Of a stretch of 64,000 nt of DNA, positions 58,929-64,000 are shown piece after piece. The notes beneath the pieces are model-generated. The model did no database searches. It was not told the DNA's origin and saw nothing but the letters and a program-made list of their open reading frames with translations. How positions within the stretch are numbered: position 1 is the first letter of the stretch; every line of letters starts with the position of its first letter. Position numbers and translations under genes: made by a program. Origin of the DNA: Hippopus hippopus (Eukaryota > Mollusca > Bivalvia > Cardiida > Cardiidae); assembly GCA_946811185.2 (NCBI GenBank), contig OX328103.1, positions 28,750,172 to 28,814,171 on the forward strand, given 5' to 3'.

Positions 58929-59693
58929 AGAGCGAGTGCACCCATTACCGAACACCTAAGTGTGATAATTTGCGGTTCGTAAATAAAACCACCTACTGAA
59001 CTGGTGACGTTATTTGTATCATCTTTTGTGTATTCAATTGTGACTGATAACTAACACAGTATAGCGCACTGAAAACAAGTTACTGGCATTTCTACAGTGT
59101 AACTGAAGGGTTGAAATTACGAACGCTGATTATGAATCTGAACACATATGGTTGTAAATCCGAACACCTCGGCGATTTTTGAAAAATACCACATCAAACA
59201 TGTCTACACCAAAATTTGCGGTTATTTGCATACACACTTGTGTATGCAAATAACGACAACTCTCTGTTCGTAATTAAAACCAGTGTGAAAAAATAAGGTT
59301 TGAAATCTGAACAGTCAAATATCTTTATCAACCACATGTAACGATTAAAAATGCCTGTTGATGCTGGTAAATAATAGTTTCACCATTCATAAAACAATAC
59401 AAGAACAGATTTCTAGCGCTTCTGTGGCGCAAGGTAACCTTACATAACAATGTCGTTGGATTAGCGAATGTCACAATTTTACTCGCCTGATTGTGGGTAG
59501 CAAAACAAACATGGTGTTGTGGGAGATATAATTACGGTATCGGCTCCAAAATGGCGAAATGAGAAAGAGTAGATCCAATATAGTGATGTTATACATGTGA
59601 TGCCATATCTGTACATAGTGCAAAAGAACTAAGGTCAAAAATAGGAACTTGTTCGGAATAAGACGTCGTTCGGAATCACATGCACCCGCTCTA
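58929..59693. mobile_element. Candidate inverted-repeat element (about 765 bp)
   Basis: The left end AGAGCGAGTGCACCCATTAC and the reverse complement of the right end (AGAGCGGGTGCATGTGATTC) are related over about 25 bases. A palindrome gttatttgcatacacac with its partner sits near 59,220-59,255. No ORF. Confidence 0.45.
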
Positions 59694-60210
59694 CAGACTT
59701 TACTTTCTCGTGGAGTTTAAAGTTGAATTGCATTGTAATCTGTGCTTGACAACGAAGAGACCCAAGACCCATTTATTTTGACCCCCTATGTTAAAGAAAT
59801 GACCCTCAACTAATGAGGCAAGGGGTCACAATAACCCTTAGTTTTTAAAGCTGAGTGAAAACCCTGCTATACAAATCATAAAGTAGGCCTCAGCGATGAT
59901 GGAAGCTGATTTCAATTTAAGCATGTCTCAGTTTTTATCATTTTCTTCTTTTCATTGTTATCATGCCACATCAATTAACCCTTTGCCTCCAAAACCAATA
60001 TTGACACTTTTGTAAACAGTGCTGATTTAAACAGGTGAGGCAGCATGATGAGTTGGTTCACTTGAATTCTGCATTGTTTGCTTTTAGATATACAAATAAT
60101 ACTAAATCATATTATACAAAAATGAAATGGTCCAATAACTAAAATGGAACTGTCTAGTGTTTCAAATGCTGCGCCGAAAGGGTAAAATAGGTCCATGTAG
60201 TACAGTACAT

Positions 60211-60738
60211 TGTTACGGGAGACCACTCCTTCATGCATGGCTTCATCCCGATTTAAATACAATACCTAACAACTGCATTAGGGAGAATTCTCTTTAACTC
60301 AGTGGTTATGGTATTGGCCTTTCGTCTGGGCGTCCTAGGTTCGAATCCTGCGCGGTAAATGTATTTCTGCCATGCATTTGTTCATTTGTTTCTTTGTTAC
60401 GGACTTCGTTTGTAAGATGGGGGCCCGTCCGGGATTCGCCATTGAGCCATTAATCCCATTTGTTGTCCAAAAACGGACTTTCTCCTAATAAGGCTTTGAG
60501 TCATCAATAAATGATGACTTTAAGAGCGGGTGTGTTGCGGGAGACCACTCCTTCATGCATGGCTTCGTCCCAATTTAAATACAATATCTAACAACTGCAT
60601 TAGGGAAAATTCATTTAGCTCAGTGGTTATTGTATTGGCCTTTTGTCCGGGCGTCCTACGTTTGAATCCTGCCCGGTACCTGTATTTCTGCCATGCATTT
60701 GTTCATTTGCTTCTTTGTTATGGACTTTGTTCGTAAGA
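60211..60738 (+). mobile_element. Miniature LTR retrotransposon (TRIM-like) with tRNA-like sequence in its LTRs
   Basis: Two direct repeats, 60,211-60,417 (207 bp) and 60,533-60,738 (206 bp), are about 90% identical by eye and start TGTTRCGGG. Immediately after the first lies TGGGGGCCCGTCCGGGAT (60,418-60,435), which by recall matches a tRNA-Pro primer-binding site at 17 of 18 positions. The 115-bp interior has no ORF and ends in a purine-rich AAGAGCGGG next to the second repeat. Each repeat contains an A box-like TAGCTCAGTGG and a B box (GGTTCGAATCC in the first, GTTTGAATCC in the second). A target-site duplication was not seen. Confidence 0.72.
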
Positions 60739-62139
60739 ACTTGTAAGCCTGACAGGACAGTGTGGCAGAGTTTTCACAATTTACTTGCACATGCGCACTG
60801 TGCCTTAAACACTTAACCATTAAGTGGAGAACTCTTAATTAATTGTTCAGGTAGCCAGGTTTAGAAAATAAGACGGACACTTTTTCAAAATATAGGGCCA
60901 TTTGATTTGTCAGCAAATGAGGTTAAACACTAAATTTGCATAAAACATCTAATTTGGTATAAGGTAACAAGCCATTGTCTCAAAGTCATTAGAGGTGCAA
61001 CGGTTCACTGCGGTGCACCGAAAACCGAGTTCATGATGTCTCGGTTTGATCTCGATACGTTTTTTCGTATTTTCGGTTCGATATGGAAGTGAGTTTTACC
61101 ATACCTTTCCCACTTCCAGAAAGTGGTTTGGTGCGATTTCATTGGTTAGAATTAACCAATCAAATTGAACGACATTCATTGTTTACAAAACGGCTTAAAG
61201 ATGCCCGTCTACAGCCGGTGAGCAAAAACGCTGTTAAAATTAAAAAAATTTAGAATGGTACAGAAATCAGTCCTTTGTGTAAACATGGATAAATTACTGA
61301 CATATATGGTGTGCTTGAAAAAAAGAAACACAGAGATTTGTATTAGAAACCGAACATTGATCAGCAGAAAACTGGCTGACGATCGGAGCTGTAAACAATG
61401 GTGGTACGTCATGGAAATTTATCGTTGGTTTCCGCCTAGAGTCGGTACGGTGTAATTTGCATATATAGGCCGCGACCTCCGTCTGAAAATTGAGGCTGCA
61501 ACAGAGAAGCCTCCTTTTTCCTTCGTTTACCTCATTAGACACAGGGCGAAGGTCAAATATAGTCACGTGACAGAATGCATGATCATCATACGAATCTACC
61601 CGAGTGTATAACAGACATATCGAAATGTTCGATTCAAAAACCGTGAACGACGAGTCTGTTTACATGGAAGGCCGCAACTCAGCGAAATGCATTCATTTTC
61701 TATCAACTGTAATCTAAGCAACCTTGCAACCGTGAGGCGCAATATTTGGCATGAAGATATGAGAATGACTATAGTTTGATAAAATAAAGACAAAATGAGT
61801 TAAAACTGGCTGAAAATGAGTATCAGGGCCTCTTTAAGGTGATGGAAAAATTTGTCTTTGGGACGACCCCCCCCCCCCCCCCGGCAAGTTGCAAATAAAA
61901 AATTTGGAATCATTTTCGCTTTAGGGACGCAAATAAAGATAAAGCTACTTGCCGCTTATGTTTTACTTACGCAAGCTGCGAAAATTAAATATCATTTGCA
62001 CAATTTCAAGATTTGCCATGGTTCCTTAATGGTCAAAATCTGTTTTGAAGTAAGTGTAACTATTATTTATGTACTATTTATTATCAAAATTCAGATTGGT
62101 TTTGTTTAACTCTTTCCATACCAAAGACGACAGCAGAAG

Positions 62140-62215
62140 CTTTTGTAGACAGTGTAGATCAAGATCAGACTGCACAGAACGTGCAGTCTGATCTCTGATC
62201 TTCACTGTCCACTAC
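62140..62215. mobile_element. Hp2 element
   Basis: GTAGATCAAGATCAGACTGC ... GCAGTCTGATCTCTGATCTT; arms of about 20 bp. Confidence 0.7.
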
Positions 62216-62324
62216 TATATTCTAGACTATGACCAAACTGTCTTTTGATCTTGCAGAGGAAATGTATTTTTAGCCTTTGAGAAAATGCAATTTATTTATC
62301 AGAAGTGAAAGAGTTAAAGTCTGT

Positions 62325-62545
62325 AGAACACAATCCTGATTTAACAACCCTGAAGGAGAATGCATCTGAAAACATTGGGAAAAAGGAGAAAATTATGGTT
62401 ACCAGCATTTTCTTCTTTTCCTACGATGTTTTCTCTCCAATTCAATAGGGAATTCCATCATTTTGAGCCACAATTTATTTCTGGTGTGCAATTGCTTTTG
62501 ATACGGTCAACTCTGAATTTTTGACAAAGCAATCAACCCTTGTTT
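62325..62545 (-). mobile_element. Hp1 MITE, diverged
   Basis: Core GGAGAAAATTATGGTTACCA with its return arm; both termini mutated. Confidence 0.65.
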
Positions 62546-62759
62546 CACATCAACATTTTTTAAAATGGGAAACAAGATGTTGGCAACCGATTTACCATTT
62601 CAAGAAAAATAAAAGCTGAAAATTATAATTACATTTACTTTTATTATTTATAAGTGTGTATCAAACCGAAAATAATCGAACTGAGGTTTCTGTATCGTGA
62701 TACTAATTGAACCAAAGCATGGGTGTATCGTTGCAGCCCTAGTAGCCATAGAGTTGTAA

Positions 62760-62930
62760 TGGCAGTGTTTATTGAATACCCTTTCACAGGAGTGTCCTTG
62801 GGCAAGACACCTCAGAGCCCAGCCTAGTACTGGTGCAACCCAGGAAAACATGAATATGTGAGCTGTCACCGCGATATGACTGAAATAATGTTGAAAGCGG
62901 CGTAAAACACCATTCAAACAAACAAATTTA
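62760..62930 (+). mobile_element. SINE 3' part
   Basis: Middle block aggagtgtccttgggcaaga, tail CTGTCACCGCGATATGACTG, AATAATGTTGAAAGCGGCGT and an (aaac)n end. The head was lost at the hAT-like boundary. Confidence 0.7.
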
Positions 62931-63189
62931 TTGAAGACATTTACAACTGTTCTGCACGAAGAACTCTATACCCAGTTACACACTGACTTCCAATCAACAC
63001 ATACATGATCTGGCAGTTAGCCAATATCATGCAGGCCTATGACTGGAACATCTGGGCAGTTGTGTCACATGTTTTGCCTGGAGCACATGAAAATGCACCA
63101 GTTAGATGCATTGCCAGTAAATAAACATAAAAGCGAAGTTTAGTATTTTACTTTGCTTTATTGTTCTTTGGGACAACACAGTTATGGCT

Positions 63190-63405
63190 TTAACCATTTC
63201 CCTTACGACTTTTCAGCCCCCTGCAGAAACTGCCTTTTGAAAACGTTGAGGAAAAAGAAGAAATTGTTTTTTAAAACATAGATAAATCGGGAAAGTATTA
63301 ACCCTTAAAGCGCCTATTACAACTGCTCAGTAGTTTTTGCATTTAGTATAGATCAAGATCAGCCTATACAATTTTTTTAGTCTGATCTTTTATCTACACT
63401 CTTTG
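63190..63405. mobile_element. Hp1 fragment and Hp2 core
   Basis: A decayed reverse Hp1 (63,190-63,300) and an Hp2 core at 63,345-63,405 (GATCAAGATCAGCCTATACA with TAGTCTGATCTTTTATCTAC). Confidence 0.5.
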
Positions 63406-63629
63406 CTTTGATGAGACATTGTGAATAAGACACTGAATATTGTAATTATTTTGGTCCAATTTAAAGGCTGAAAATGACCACCAAACTGAATGTATCACTT
63501 GTCAAAACGGCAGCCGATTTGACATAAATTGTCTGCATGATTTTTCTGTGCGCTCTTTCATAAGTCGAGGTAGGTTTTCATGCTGATTTTTTTGCGCTGT
63601 TTATGTCGATTTATGGCCGAAGCAATACA

Positions 63630-63835
63630 ATAGGTCATGTTGGGTCAAAAGGTAGGTCACTGGATTAAATCTGAGAAAAATATTTTGTGCATTCTAGATA
63701 CAACATTTTCAGTCAGATACTAATAAAAGTTTGTCAGAATGTTTATCTTGATAATATCTCAGACAGGTTTGAAATGGGGGTAAAGTCGGGTCAAAATGTG
63801 AGTCATTGGGTCAAAGCTTAGTAAAACAATTTGGT
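63630..63835. repeat. Tandem array, right part
   Basis: Continues the 54,845-57,177 array: taggtcatgttgggtcaaaa, gtaggtcactggattaaatc, GTCAGAATGTTTATCTTGAT and TCTCAGACAGGTTTGAAAT. Confidence 0.75.
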
Positions 63836-63914
63836 TTAGCCAATCAGAAGTTACGTTACTTTCATATTTAGAAAACCTTGGAGAACAGGACCAGGAGTGT
63901 TTTTTAGAATGGTT

Positions 63915-63985
63915 GGTGACTATGGACCGAGATTGCACATTAAATGCAGTCTGATCTTGGTCGACACTGTCCCTAAACGGCATTG
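63915..63985. mobile_element. Hp2 element, partial
   Basis: Diverged first arm (gaccgagattgcacatt) and a good second arm GCAGTCTGATCTTGGTCGAC. Confidence 0.5.
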
Positions 63986-64000
63986 AATTGTGCCTAGGAG

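Larger units (their letters stand above)
60990..62741. mobile_element. hAT-like non-autonomous element, 1.75 kb
   Basis: The left end TAGAGGTGCAACGGTTCAC and the right end read in reverse (TAGGGCTGCAACGATACAC) are inverted repeats of a common hAT type. Flanking aaagtcat/gtagccat is a possible mutated 8-bp duplication. The interior has no transposase and hosts Hp1 and Hp2 copies. Confidence 0.6.
57178..63629. mobile_element. 6.45-kb composite insertion with inverted ends
   Basis: The left end CCGTATTGCTTTGGTCATAA and the right end read in reverse (TTGTATTGCTTCGGCCATAA) are inverted repeats. TA lies outside both. The tandem array is broken at one end and continues in register at the other. No transposase was found; most of the content is other transposons, so the original element may have been much shorter. 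Confidence 0.65.

Noticed and set aside
60295..60360. Functional tRNA gene
   Set aside because: Embedded in both terminal repeats of a miniature LTR element; I could not draw a convincing full cloverleaf.
61255..61455. 66-codon plus-strand frame
   Set aside because: Lies inside the hAT-like element; overlaps frames on the other strand; no recognisable domain.

Overview
The window is AT-rich animal nuclear DNA. A split gene with GT-AG introns, tRNA-derived SINEs with the conserved tail seen in molluscan SINEs, arrays resembling the bivalve 'pearl' elements, and a very high load of short inverted-repeat transposons all point to a bivalve mollusc. The clam-like assignment is inference; nothing in the window fixes the species.

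Left third (872-19,816, minus strand): one complete protein-coding gene, assembled here by splicing twelve coding exons. All eleven junctions keep reading phase and the total is 2,094 nt (697 residues plus stop). Its C-terminal histone fold and extension, and its N-terminal TPRT motifs, identify it as CENP-T, the inner-kinetochore (CCAN) protein that pairs with CENP-W on centromeric DNA and recruits the Ndc80 complex. The predicted protein has three TPRT motifs, a duplicated exon pair carrying HTPSPFKSS, and five 12-residue repeats. Two decayed copies of the last exon lie just downstream. The introns are full of transposons.

Middle (about 20,000-54,000): no intact gene was recognised. It contains a dead pogo/Tigger-type DDE transposon whose last segment encodes a PHD-type C4HC3 finger (22,785-25,399, split by a tandem-repeat element), pearl-like tandem arrays (29.9-31.0 kb, 51.7-53.9 kb), several foldback elements, a 700-bp dispersed repeat also present in a CENP-T intron, and one weak candidate terminal exon (50,322-50,433).

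Right part (54,845-64,000): a nested stack. A tandem array is split by a hAT-like element (55,451-56,573). It is split again by a 6.45-kb segment with related ends (57,178-63,629), which itself holds a 528-bp miniature LTR element (60,211-60,738) and a second hAT-like element (60,990-62,741).

Two small palindromic families dominate the window. Family Hp1 (my label) has about 45 full or partial copies of a roughly 230-bp element with TTAA ends and a hairpin core of about 66 bp. Family Hp2 has about 15 copies built around an inverted GATCAGACTGCA core. No rRNA genes, functional tRNA genes, CRISPR arrays or bacterial features were seen. All positions were worked out by eye; no alignment or database search was run.
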